DNA of 64,000 nucleotides, from assembly GCA_049509515.1 (NCBI GenBank), contig JBEKZV010000030.1:43073-107072 (forward strand), read 5' to 3'. This DNA is from JBEKCP01 sp049509515 (lineage in GTDB: Bacteria > Planctomycetota > Planctomycetia > Pirellulales > Thermoguttaceae). Shown piece by piece: positions 8,295-16,386 of the stretch (positions are counted from its first letter, which is position 1; each line of letters starts with the position of its first letter). Both the position numbers and the translations under genes were made by a program. The notes beneath the pieces were generated by a model. It searched no databases. It had not been told where the DNA came from and saw only the letters and a program-made list of their open reading frames with translations.

Positions 8295-10432
8295 TGCGGC
8301 TTCGCCTTCGTCTCCCCCAGCGCCTTGCGGAAGAGGGCCAATTGCCGGGTGACCTGGCCGGAGTGCGGGTCGAGCTGGCTGGCCTTGGTCTGGTGCTTCA
8401 CCGCCTTGGCGTAATCGCCCCTGGCGAAATAGGCGCGGGCGAGCGTATCGTAGTAGCCGCCGGTGTCCGGGGCCAGCTCGACCGCCTTCGAGGCCGCGCG
8501 GACGGCCTCGTCCAGGTCGCCCTCCGTATTGCCGACCAGCCAGGCGAGCTGGTTGTAGTTTGTGGGGTCGTCGGGTTCCTCGGCGATCTTCTGGCCCAGG
8601 TCGGTCGCCGCGGCGGCGATCAGCTTGCGGATTGTCTTGCGGTAGGCGCCGGGCGCATCGCTGAGGCGGTAGCAGGCTATGAGCACGTCCACGTCCGCCG
8701 CATCCTCGGCCAGGGCCCGCTCGAGCGACTCGCGCTGCCGGGCCCGGTCGCCGTGGGCCTCGCAGTGGCAGGCGAAGAAGTAGTGCATCCGCGCGCGGAT
8801 CTCGCCGAGCGTGCCGTGGAGGATGCGGGCCTGGGGGGGCCGATTGACGCCGGCGGCCTGGACCAGTTGTTGCAGGACTTCGCCGGCCTCCCGTTCCTCC
8901 CCCTGGTCGTGGAGCATCTCCGCCAGCAGCCGCTGGGCCTGGAACGTGCCGTCGCTGGTAGGCGTTCCGGCGGCGATCACGTGCTGATATTCGCGCTTCG
9001 CCCATTCCATCCGTCCGTGGTTCTGCAGATGGACGGCGGCCGAGAGGTGCCGATACGCGTCCTGGGCCTGGGGCCGGCCGGGGGGGAAGAGCTCGACGCA
9101 CCAGGACAACAACAGCCCGATCCTTGGCCCGACGAGTTCTTGCTGCGCCTTCTCGGGGAGGAGCCGGCTGGCCCTCTCGATGATGTTGGATGCCAGCCAC
9201 AACACCATTTCCCGCGTCAGTCCCGGGGGCTCGCCGCCGGGGTACAGTGCGAGGGCCTGGCCGGCGAGCCGCTCGGCCCGGGCCGCGTCGCCCCGCGCTG
9301 CCCGGCCTTCGGCCAGCGCGTACAACAAGAGCGGTTCCTCGGCAATCTGCGACGCGAACTGCTCAGCCAGCGCATCCAGGGCCTTCCAATCCTTCTGGCC
9401 GGCGAGCCAATCCAGCAGGTTGCCGAGGGTCTCCGGGTTGCCCTGGTCCAACCGCACCAGGCGGTCCATAGCGGCCAGCAACTCGTCGCCGCGGCCGAGC
9501 TTCTGGAGCCAGGCGACCTGGATGCGGCGCAGAGCCGACAGGATCTCGGAACTGGACTGCGAAGGGGAGGCCTGCCACAGGGCTTGCTCCGCATCGACCA
9601 GGCGGCTCCACGGGCCGGACATCACGCTGGGGTCCTCGGCCGAGCGGGCCCACGTCAAGAGCCAAGTCGCGGCCGTCTGCCGCGAGCCCCCCAGGCCCGC
9701 GCGGAGCCGCTCGGCCACGTCCCTGGCGGGCGCCGCGGCGGCAAGAAAGTCGCCGTTGGCCGGACCGTCCCGCGGGACGCTGAGGCTGCCCAAGAGCAGC
9801 GTTGCCGCATGTTTCGAGAGCAGGGCCGATTTCTCGTAGCGTACCAGGCGGCACAGGGCGGGCAGGCCCGCGGCCCTCGGCAGCTCGGCCAGCAAGGCCA
9901 TCGTCGCCTGCCGCCGTTCGGCGTTCTGAAACTCGTAGTCGCGGAGGACTTGCTTCACCTCGGCCGGATCGCTCTCGTCGGCCCATCGGACCCGCAGCAG
10001 GGCCAGCAGCCGGCGGGCCCGGGCGGCAATCTCCAGGTCCTCGCTCTCGGCGGCCTCGCCGAGAACGTCGACGGCCGCAAGACCCAACTGGGCCAATTGC
10101 TGCTCCGCTCTCTGCCGGCGGAAGTGGTCCCTATCGCCCAATTGCGCGACGAGGCGCCGCAACTGGCCGGGGGAGACTGCGGCCGGCGGGCCATCCGCCG
10201 CGATCTTGAGCGCGGGCTTCTCGGCGGCCAGCGCCCCGGCCGCCGGCACGGACAGAGCCGCCAGCGCCGCCAGGGTCGTGAAAAACCAATGTTTAGCGGG
10301 CGGGCTTGCCCGCCGTTGGGTGCGCGAAAAAAGCCATGCTGCAACGCGGCGGGCAGGGCACCGCGCGGGAGCGTGGTCGCCCGCTAAGCGAGGTGCGGGT
10401 CCGTCGCTTGCGCATCGGGGTCTACTTCTCAT
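8291..10432 (-). CDS. exported TPR/HEAT-like repeat protein
   Basis: The protein has 713 residues from the ATG at 10432, which overlaps the upstream thioredoxin gene by 11 bases. A Sec signal (HWFFTTLAALAALSVPAAGALAAEKP) begins only at about residue 49. The residues before it are encoded by repeat family C DNA (10291-10388), so the original start was probably replaced by a repeat insertion. No ATG, GTG or TTG lies in frame between the repeat and the signal segment. The mature part starts with a PBS-lyase/HEAT-like helical region (LVAQLGDRDHFRRQRAEQQL) and continues as tetratricopeptide helices to the end (GGYYDTLARAYFARGDYAKAVKH). These repeats form protein-interaction scaffolds. The partner is unknown. 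Confidence 0.8.
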   Translation of the reverse strand: MRSRPRCASDGPAPRLAGDHAPARCPARRVAAWLFSRTQRRASPPAKHWFFTTLAALAALSVPAAGALAAEKPALKIAADGPPAAVSPGQLRRLVAQLGDRDHFRRQRAEQQLAQLGLAAVDVLGEAAESEDLEIAARARRLLALLRVRWADESDPAEVKQVLRDYEFQNAERRQATMALLAELPRAAGLPALCRLVRYEKSALLSKHAATLLLGSLSVPRDGPANGDFLAAAAPARDVAERLRAGLGGSRQTAATWLLTWARSAEDPSVMSGPWSRLVDAEQALWQASPSQSSSEILSALRRIQVAWLQKLGRGDELLAAMDRLVRLDQGNPETLGNLLDWLAGQKDWKALDALAEQFASQIAEEPLLLYALAEGRAARGDAARAERLAGQALALYPGGEPPGLTREMVLWLASNIIERASRLLPEKAQQELVGPRIGLLLSWCVELFPPGRPQAQDAYRHLSAAVHLQNHGRMEWAKREYQHVIAAGTPTSDGTFQAQRLLAEMLHDQGEEREAGEVLQQLVQAAGVNRPPQARILHGTLGEIRARMHYFFACHCEAHGDRARQRESLERALAEDAADVDVLIACYRLSDAPGAYRKTIRKLIAAAATDLGQKIAEEPDDPTNYNQLAWLVGNTEGDLDEAVRAASKAVELAPDTGGYYDTLARAYFARGDYAKAVKHQTKASQLDPHSGQVTRQLALFRKALGETKAKPQ
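10291..10388. repeat. REP-like repeat, family C, copy 1
   Basis: Outer arms TTAGCGGGCG (10293-10302) and CGCCCGCTAA (10378-10387) are perfectly inverted and enclose two smaller GC hairpins. A related copy in opposite orientation lies at 24828-24890. Here the element lies inside the N-terminal reading frame of the TPR gene. Confidence 0.7.
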
Positions 10433-10976
10433 CCAGCAATTCCAGGACGGCATGTTCGATTTTCGGCAGATCGGCGCCTGTGACGGTCGTCCGCAGCCGG
10501 CCCTGGCGATCGTAGACCTTCAGGAACGGGATGGCCCCGCCTTCGATCTGGAACTCGGCGGCGGTCTCGGAGCCCGAGCCGTTGCGGGCCAGGAAGTTCT
10601 CCGTCGCCGTCGCGCCCTGGGCGGCCAAGAAGCTGCGGACCGCCGCGTCGTCTTTCGGATCGTCCAAGCTGACGCACACCACGCTCAGCCCCCGATCCGC
10701 ATAGCGCCGCGCCAGGTCGACACTGTGGGGGAACAACTGCACGCACGGCGGGCACCAGGTGGCCCAGAAATCGATCAGCACCACGCGGCCGCGGTGCGTC
10801 TCCAGCAGGCGGTCGAGGGTCGGCCGGTCGGTCAGTCCCAACTGGACCGCTTCGACCGGCGGCGGCGACGGGCTGCTGCAACCCGTCAAGACGAGCGCGG
10901 CCAGGGCCAATCCCGCCGCGACGCCCAGCCCGCAGCGGGTCCAGAACGCCCGGTTTCTGCCGTTAGGTCCTCTCAT
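10422..10976 (-). CDS. TlpA-type thioredoxin-like lipoprotein
   Basis: The protein has 184 residues. It has a lipoprotein signal with lipobox LTGC (C33), then a thioredoxin/TlpA domain with the redox motif WCPPC (C75, C78) in LIDFWATWCPPCVQLFP. The cis-proline region is GGAIPFLKVYD. TlpA/ResA-type proteins reduce disulfides outside the cytoplasm, for example during cytochrome c maturation. It is followed by the TPR gene with an 11-base overlap and preceded at 9 bases by another redoxin, so the three form one transcription unit by spacing. The membrane anchor faces the periplasm by family precedent. Confidence 0.9.
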   Translation of the reverse strand: MRGPNGRNRAFWTRCGLGVAAGLALAALVLTGCSSPSPPPVEAVQLGLTDRPTLDRLLETHRGRVVLIDFWATWCPPCVQLFPHSVDLARRYADRGLSVVCVSLDDPKDDAAVRSFLAAQGATATENFLARNGSGSETAAEFQIEGGAIPFLKVYDRQGRLRTTVTGADLPKIEHAVLELLDEK

Positions 10977-10984
10977 ATTCGCGA

Positions 10985-11584
10985 TCAGTTCTTCTCATAG
11001 CGGATGCCGCAACCGTACTGCTGCGTGACCGCCTTGGGCGGGGCCTTGCCGGCCAGCAGGGCGTCCAACGCGTCGCGGAGGAAGTGCGTCTTGACGCTCG
11101 CCGCGTCCTGCTTGTCGTCCACGGCCCCCATGTAGGCGATCTTCCGGTCCTTGTCCAGAACGAAGACGTGCGGCGTGACGGTGGCCCCGTAGTCGTGGCC
11201 CATCTTCTGCGTCGCATCGTAAAGGTACGGGAAGTTGAATCCCTTCTCCTCGGCCCGCTTCTTCATCGGCTCGAGCACGTCGTCCGGGATGTTGTTGACG
11301 TTGACCGCCACCACCGCGACGCCCTGGGGCTTGTAGTCCTTCTGCAGGGCGATGAGGCGGTCTTCGAAGGCCCTGGCCACCGGGCAGTGGTTGCACGTGA
11401 ACACCAGCACCACCAGCTTGGCGTCCTTGCAGTCGGCCAGGGCGTGCGGCCGGCCGTCGGTGCCCGGCACTCCGGACCAGGCGGGGCCGGCGTCGCCGAT
11501 CTTCACCCCGGCGGCTTCGCAACCCGCTGCCGCCAGGACCACCGCCGCCGCAACCATCGACATTGTCCACCATGTGCGAGTCAT
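10985..11584 (-). CDS. exported redoxin-domain protein (AhpC/TSA-like)
   Basis: The protein has 199 residues. The N-terminal signal ends at a weak lipobox AAGC (C22). The thioredoxin-like core has C64 and C67 in FTCNHCPVARAFEDR, the CNHCPVA signature of the redoxin subfamily common in Bacteroidota and Planctomycetota. Downstream motifs are NVNNIPDD and VTPHVFVLDKDRKIAYMG with the cis-proline TPH. It probably acts as a thiol-disulfide protein outside the cytoplasm. It directly precedes the TlpA-like gene (9-base gap), suggesting a shared redox task. Confidence 0.87.
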   Translation of the reverse strand: MTRTWWTMSMVAAAVVLAAAGCEAAGVKIGDAGPAWSGVPGTDGRPHALADCKDAKLVVLVFTCNHCPVARAFEDRLIALQKDYKPQGVAVVAVNVNNIPDDVLEPMKKRAEEKGFNFPYLYDATQKMGHDYGATVTPHVFVLDKDRKIAYMGAVDDKQDAASVKTHFLRDALDALLAGKAPPKAVTQQYGCGIRYEKN

Positions 11585-11612
11585 CGTTCGTGCCTCCTGT
11601 GGGTTGGGGTAA

Positions 11613-11660
11613 CAGGTCTTCGGTCTTGGGTCTTAGGTCTTAGGTCTTAGGTCTTGGTGC
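11613..11660. repeat. short tandem repeat, ggtctta unit
   Basis: About five imperfect copies of an 8-base unit (ggtcttag/ggtcttgg) lie in tandem. A partial inverse (ccaaggccaaagacccaag) follows. It occupies the gap between the redoxin and response-regulator genes. Confidence 0.7.
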
Positions 11661-11698
11661 CAAGGCCAAAGACCCAAGGCCAGAATGCCAACTTGGTC

Positions 11699-12154
11699 TC
11701 ACACCGCCCGGCGCTGGCGCCTGGCCGTCTCCTCCATTGCGTCGATGTAGCGCCGCAGCCGCTCCACCTCGTCGCTCAAGTGACGGACCTCCAGCAGGTT
11801 GTTCACCCGGATGAGCAGGTCCAGCTTGTTGATCGGTTTGCTCAAATAGTCGTTGCAGCCGCAGGCCACTGCCCGCTCGATGTCCCCCCGCTCCCCCAGG
11901 GCCGTCACCATGAGGACCATGATATGGCGGGTGGCCGGGTCCCGCTTGAGCGTCTGGCAGACCTCGAACCCGCTGAGCTTGGGCATCATGATGTCCAGCA
12001 GGATCAGGTCGGGCTGGAACTCGGCGACCACGTCCAGCGTCTGGCGGCCGTCGGAGGCGACGGCGATCTCGCAGTCCACGTCGCCCAGGTAGGCCTCCAA
12101 GAGCTCGACGTTGGGCAGGTTGTCGTCGGCGATCAGAATCTTGTTGGCGGGCAT
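11699..12154 (-). CDS. single-domain response regulator with C-terminal helix
   Basis: The protein has 151 residues. It is a CheY-like receiver domain with the acidic pair D10-D11, phosphoacceptor D54 in LILLDIMMP, the Thr of MVTA and the Lys of LSKP. A C-terminal extension of about 30 residues (EVRHLSDEVERLRRYIDAME) is a probable coiled-coil helix. There is no DNA-binding output domain, so it would act by protein contact. The kinase partner is not adjacent; two hybrid kinases lie 24 kb away but no link is shown. It is 6 bases upstream of glyA, though the two have no known functional tie. Confidence 0.93.
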   Translation of the reverse strand: MPANKILIADDNLPNVELLEAYLGDVDCEIAVASDGRQTLDVVAEFQPDLILLDIMMPKLSGFEVCQTLKRDPATRHIMVLMVTALGERGDIERAVACGCNDYLSKPINKLDLLIRVNNLLEVRHLSDEVERLRRYIDAMEETARRQRRAV

Positions 12155-12160
12155 GTTACT

Positions 12161-13474
12161 TTATCCAATATCCAATGTATCCGGCACACTCCGTGTGCCG
12201 TTGGCCAGCGGCACACGGAGTGTGCCGGATACTTTCAACCCAGTTGGCACGGGGAACTGGCGGCACAGGTCCAGCACCCCGCCGCGGACCCGCGCCCCGC
12301 ACGAGTCGTCGTCCGGGGCGCGGAGCACCTCAAGGATCCAGCGGCCGATGGTCTGCATTTCCCGGCAGCCCATGCCGCGGGTGGTCAGGGCGGGCGTGCC
12401 GATCCGGATGCCGGAGGGGTCCATCGGTTTTCGCCGGTCGAAGGGGATCAGGTTCTTGTTGACGGTGATGCCCGACAGCCCCAGCGCCCGCTCGGCTACG
12501 GCCCCGGTCAGGCCCAGCGGGGTGACGTCGGCCAGGAGCAGGTGGGTGTCGGTCCCGCCGCTCACTAATTGTACGCCGCCGGCCAAGAGGACCTCGGCCA
12601 GGGTGTGGGCGTTGTCCACGATTTGCCGGGCATAGGCGCGGAAGGCGGGGGCCAGGGCCTCGCCCAGGCACACGGCCTTGCCGGCGATGACGTGCATCAG
12701 CGGCCCCCCCTGGACGCCGGGGAACACCGCCCGATCAACCTCGGCGGCATGACCCGCCTTGCACAGAATCAGGCCGCCGCGGGGACCGCGAAGCGTCTTG
12801 TGCGTGGTCGTGGTCACGTAATCGGACACCCCGGTCGGGTTGTCATGCAGCCCGGCCGCCACCAGGCCCGCATAGTGCGCCATGTCCACCATCAGCCGCG
12901 CCCCGCAATCCCGGGCAATCTGGGCGAAGGCGGCATGCGGCACCTCGCGGGGATAGGCGCTCCCCCCGGTCACGATCAGCCGCGGGCGGTGCTCTCGGGC
13001 CAAAGAGGCCACTTGGTCCAGGTCGATGCGGTGCGTGTCCCGCCGCACCCCGTAGCTGATGAAGTGGTACAACTTGCCCGATAGGTTCAACTTCATCCCG
13101 TGGGTCAGGTGCCCGCCGTGGGCCAGGTCCAGCCCCAGCACGACGTCGCCCGGCGCCAGGAAGGAGACGTAAACCGCCGTATTGGCCTGGGCCCCCGCAT
13201 GGGGCTGCACGTTGGCGTGCTCGGCGGCGAACAGGCGACGGGCGCGGTCCCGGGCAAGGTCTTCGGCCACGTCGACGAACTCGCACCCGCCGTAGTAGCG
13301 GCGTCCCGGATAGCCCTCGGCGTACTTGTTCGTCAGCACGCTGCCGACCGCCTGGCAGACGGCCGGGCTGGCGTAGTTCTCGCTGGCGATCATCTCCAGG
13401 TTGTCGCGCTGCCGGGCGACCTCGCCGGAAATGGCGGCCCAGACTTCCGGGTCCTGCTGCTGGAGGCGGTTCAT
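12161..13474 (-). CDS. glyA: serine hydroxymethyltransferase with repeat-encoded tail
   Basis: The protein has 437 residues and is PLP-dependent. It interconverts serine and glycine with transfer of the one-carbon unit to tetrahydrofolate in the cytoplasm. Family motifs are NLEMIASENYAS (residues 25-36), EGYPGRRYYGGCE, and the PLP lysine K226 in TTTTHKTLRGPRGG. The length and domain order are normal up to about residue 414. The last 23 residues (SGTLRVP, GTRSVPDT and neighbours) are the translation of palindromic repeat A at 12177-12232, which has replaced the natural stop. The core looks intact, so activity is expected. Confidence 0.96.
   Translation of the reverse strand: MNRLQQQDPEVWAAISGEVARQRDNLEMIASENYASPAVCQAVGSVLTNKYAEGYPGRRYYGGCEFVDVAEDLARDRARRLFAAEHANVQPHAGAQANTAVYVSFLAPGDVVLGLDLAHGGHLTHGMKLNLSGKLYHFISYGVRRDTHRIDLDQVASLAREHRPRLIVTGGSAYPREVPHAAFAQIARDCGARLMVDMAHYAGLVAAGLHDNPTGVSDYVTTTTHKTLRGPRGGLILCKAGHAAEVDRAVFPGVQGGPLMHVIAGKAVCLGEALAPAFRAYARQIVDNAHTLAEVLLAGGVQLVSGGTDTHLLLADVTPLGLTGAVAERALGLSGITVNKNLIPFDRRKPMDPSGIRIGTPALTTRGMGCREMQTIGRWILEVLRAPDDDSCGARVRGGVLDLCRQFPVPTGLKVSGTLRVPLANGTRSVPDTLDIG
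12177..12232. repeat. 56-nt palindromic repeat, family A, copy 2 (inside glyA 3' end)
   Basis: The arms are identical to those of copy 1 (5970-6025): two perfectly complementary 24-nt arms, here around the loop ttggccag. It is read through by the glyA reading frame. Confidence 0.9.
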
Positions 13475-13555
13475 GGGGGGCTTTCTGAACGCGGCGAACG
13501 TCCGGAGAACAACGTACTCTGTATTCTGGGCTGGAGAGCGGCATCCGTCAACAGC

Positions 13556-14872
13556 CTACTTCGGCCGGACCCGCACCTCCAACTGCCCGGCATTGCCGGA
13601 GAGCTCCGCCGCCGAATGGTTGATCTTGAAATAGAGCGTGCCGGATTGTTCAGGGCGGAGGGTGGCTGAAAGGCCGACCACTGTCGGCCGCACGAAGGCC
13701 GAAGGACTGTCGGGCGACGGCCGGTCGGGCCGCACCACGGCCAGCAGGATTCCCAGCGGCCGGCCCTGGTAGTAACGGAGCGAGACGCCCCCCGGCTCGC
13801 ACCACCAGGGCTGCGGCTTGGTGCCCACTTGGTACCGGCCCGAGGCGGTCAGTCGATATTCGCTGCCCGCTTCCAACCGCAGGCCGGCGGACTGCCAGCC
13901 GCGGTCCGCAGCCACGCGGACGGTCGCCCCGGCGGCCGGACAGGGACGGCCCGGGGCAAAGTCGATCGCCGCGCGGCCCACGTCGTAGCCGTACTCGATC
14001 CCCGTGACGAACACCGCCCACTCGTCGGCGAGATCCGCCCAATCGGAGGCGAATCGCTGCCGGAAGCGGGCAGTGAAGTCGTACCGCAACAGGTCCTTCG
14101 GAAGCTCGCGGAAGCGGTCCCGGTAGCGGGGATGCCGGTCCAGGAACGCGCACAACCCCCAACACCAGCCGTAAGGCTCGGTTTCCAAGTGGGCCGTGGA
14201 GGAATAGTCCAGGATCCCCGGCAGCCGCATCGCCCGGTGCCCCGCAACGGCGTCCTTGATGAGGCGGATGCGGCCCCACTCGGGGACCTCTTCGCGAGAG
14301 GCGGGCATGACGTTGAGGGTCAGGCGGCCGTCCGCCAGGCGGTGCGTGCCGAACATCTCCGCGGTCCCCTCGGCATACCACGGCGGCCCGTAACTGCCCA
14401 GGATCGTGTGCATGAAGCAGTGCGTCCCCTCGTGCAGCAGCAGGTGGCGGCGGTAGTAGTCGCTCGGCTGCTCGTAGAGCCACAGGTTGCCGCCCCGCGA
14501 ATACCCGTTGCGAAACGGCGGCAGGCCGTCCGGCAGCAGGCCCGACTGGCGGAAGCGGGCCTTGTCCTTGATCAGGAAGCCGACGATCCGCCAGTCGTCG
14601 TGCTCGGCCGGGACGAGGTGGAAGTACGCGCACCACTGCGGGAATGCCTGGTCGAACAGCCCCGGCAGACGGTCGATCTCCGGCGCGTCCGGCAGATCGG
14701 TGTACAACACCAGCCGCTTGGCCGGCGGCAGCCGGCGGATGCCGGCGGCAGCGGCCTTCGCCTCGTCCACGGCGATCCGCGGCGGCTCGGCGGCCGCCGG
14801 CCGCAGCCCCAATGCCCCGAGGAGCAACACGGCGACGCAATATCGAACCTTCGGAAGGGGCATACACCCCAT
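13556..14872 (-). CDS. secreted HEGTH zinc-metalloprotease-like protein
   Basis: The protein has 438 residues from the ATG at 14872; the alternative ATG at 14863 (MPLPKVRY) gives an equally good signal peptide. The central domain carries HEGTH (H147, E148, H151) in RRHLLLHEGTHCFMH, and WYAEGTAEMFG about 16 residues later supplies E168. This HExxH plus downstream Glu layout is that of gluzincin-type peptidases, as in planctomycete DUF1570-like proteins. The C-terminal about 140 residues look beta-rich (GLRLEAGSEYRLTASGRY and TLYFKINHSAAELSGNAGQL), perhaps a sugar-binding sandwich. Substrate and true peptidase activity are unknown. It is isolated by spacing. Confidence 0.78.
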   Translation of the reverse strand: MGCMPLPKVRYCVAVLLLGALGLRPAAAEPPRIAVDEAKAAAAGIRRLPPAKRLVLYTDLPDAPEIDRLPGLFDQAFPQWCAYFHLVPAEHDDWRIVGFLIKDKARFRQSGLLPDGLPPFRNGYSRGGNLWLYEQPSDYYRRHLLLHEGTHCFMHTILGSYGPPWYAEGTAEMFGTHRLADGRLTLNVMPASREEVPEWGRIRLIKDAVAGHRAMRLPGILDYSSTAHLETEPYGWCWGLCAFLDRHPRYRDRFRELPKDLLRYDFTARFRQRFASDWADLADEWAVFVTGIEYGYDVGRAAIDFAPGRPCPAAGATVRVAADRGWQSAGLRLEAGSEYRLTASGRYQVGTKPQPWWCEPGGVSLRYYQGRPLGILLAVVRPDRPSPDSPSAFVRPTVVGLSATLRPEQSGTLYFKINHSAAELSGNAGQLEVRVRPK

Positions 14873-14957
14873 TCTACCATTTCTAGCGTCGCGTTGAGGC
14901 CCCCGGGCGCTGCTGCTTGCCCTGGGTGAGGAACTCCCCGATGGCCAGCCAGTGGCC

Positions 14958-16049
14958 CTAATCCCCAGTCCCGTTCTTCCTGGCCCGCAGTACGGGGTCG
15001 GCCGCCAGGGGCAGGCCCACGGCGCGGCCGGTTTCGGCCGCCTTGTAGATCGCCAGGATGATCTCGACGGAGCGGCGGCCCTCGGGGCCGTCCACCAGCG
15101 GGGCGGTGCCCGTGCGGATGGCCTCCAGCACGTCGCGGAACTGCCGGGCGTGCCCGTGGTGACCGATGGCCGCGGGGTCGGCCGCCCCGCCGCCGCTGCT
15201 GGTGCGGCCGGCCATCTTCCGCTGGATGGCGGCGTCGCGGGGCTTCTTCTTGGCGAAGTCCCACTTCACCAGGTCTTCTTCCTGCATGACGGCCGAGCCC
15301 TCGGTGCCGTGGATCTCGATCCGCTTCAGGTAGCCGGGATAGACGGCCGTGGCGGCCTCGATCGTGCCCAGGGCACCGTTGGCGAAGCGGACGGTGGCCA
15401 CGGCGACGTCCTCGACCGCGATCCGCTCGTGGGCCAGCAGGGCGGTAGCGGCGCGGACCTCGGCCACCGGGCCCATCAGCCACGCCAAGAGATCGACGCT
15501 GTGGATGGCCTGGTTCATCAGCGCCCCGCCGCCGTCCAACTGCCAGGTGCCGCGCCATGCGCCGCTGTCGTAATAGGCCTGGCTGCGGTACCACTTGACG
15601 ATGGCGTCGCCGAGCGTGAGCCGCCCGAAGCGGCCTTCCGCCATCGCCCGTTTCATCTCCCGGCTGGAGTCGTGGAACCGCGAGGGGAAGACGGTCGAGA
15701 GGACCACGCCCGCAGTGCGGCAGGCCTCGATGATCCGGTCGCAGCGGCCCAGCGTGATTTCCAGCGGCTTCTCGACGATGACGTGTTTTCCCGCCCGGGC
15801 TGCGGCCGCCGCCGGCCCGAGGTGCGCCCCGCTGGGCGTGCCGATCGTGACCACCTCGACCGCCGGGTCGGCCAGCATCGCGGGCAGCTTGTGGTACGCC
15901 CGGCAGCCGGTGGTCTCGGCCAGCCGGTCGGCTGCGGCCGCGACGTTGTCGTAGCAGGCCACGAGCTTCGCGCCGCGGACGTCGGCGATGGCCCGGGCGT
16001 GGAAGTTCGCGATCATCCCGCAGCCGATGATGCCAAAACCTGTCGCCAT
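14958..16049 (-). CDS. Gfo/Idh/MocA family oxidoreductase
   Basis: The protein has 363 residues. I chose the ATG at 16049 because aggaggcacc precedes it and the Rossmann motif follows at once (GIIGCGMIANFHARAI). The EKP motif is at residues 93-95, whose lysine is catalytic in this NAD(P)-dependent family. The C-terminal half has GGGALMNQAIHSVDLLAWLMG and HARQFRDVLEAIRTGTAP, typical of sugar or inositol dehydrogenases. It has no Tat or Sec signal, unlike the two family members at 49.7 and 51.5 kb, so it acts in the cytoplasm. The substrate is unknown. Confidence 0.92.
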   Translation of the reverse strand: MATGFGIIGCGMIANFHARAIADVRGAKLVACYDNVAAAADRLAETTGCRAYHKLPAMLADPAVEVVTIGTPSGAHLGPAAAAARAGKHVIVEKPLEITLGRCDRIIEACRTAGVVLSTVFPSRFHDSSREMKRAMAEGRFGRLTLGDAIVKWYRSQAYYDSGAWRGTWQLDGGGALMNQAIHSVDLLAWLMGPVAEVRAATALLAHERIAVEDVAVATVRFANGALGTIEAATAVYPGYLKRIEIHGTEGSAVMQEEDLVKWDFAKKKPRDAAIQRKMAGRTSSGGGAADPAAIGHHGHARQFRDVLEAIRTGTAPLVDGPEGRRSVEIILAIYKAAETGRAVGLPLAADPVLRARKNGTGD

Positions 16050-16386
16050 GGGTGCCTCCTGGAGTTGCGGGCCATTATAAATCGCCCGCTCAAAAAAACA
16101 AACGGGGGCACCGTGCGGGCGCCGCGACTCTCGCTTCGCTTTTTCTCTAGCCGGCCGAAACAAATTCTGGATGAATGGTCTTGCCCGTCAAGGCCGACTT
16201 TTCCTCAGCCCAAAGCGTGCTCCTCGCACCATTGGAGACGACCTGTTTAGCGGCAGCAGGGCCCGGTGCACGGGCTCCCTTCTACTGGGCGAACTTCCCC
16301 AATTCAGGGTTCTCGGCCTGCACGTAGCCGGCATACCGCACGCTCACCGAGATGCCATGGTCCCCAATTCTACGGAACATTGAATG
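16050..16386. other. intergenic region upstream of the Gfo/Idh gene
   Basis: These 337 bases hold the candidate promoter at 16074-16101 and a weak GC hairpin near 16243-16300 that begins gtttagcggcagcagggc and may be a decayed relative of repeat C. No gene is supported. Confidence 0.5.
16074..16101 (-). promoter_or_regulatory. candidate promoter for the Gfo/Idh gene
   Basis: On the minus strand, TTGTTT (16101-16096) and TATAAT (16079-16074) are separated by 16 bases. The -10 box ends 24 bases before the ATG, leaving room for the AGGAGG ribosome binding site. It is a consensus match only. Confidence 0.45.

Noticed and set aside
8231..10387. 718-codon frame antisense to the TPR gene
   Set aside because: It has no ribosome binding site, biased composition (Gly, Arg, Gln, Leu) and full overlap with a convincing TPR protein.
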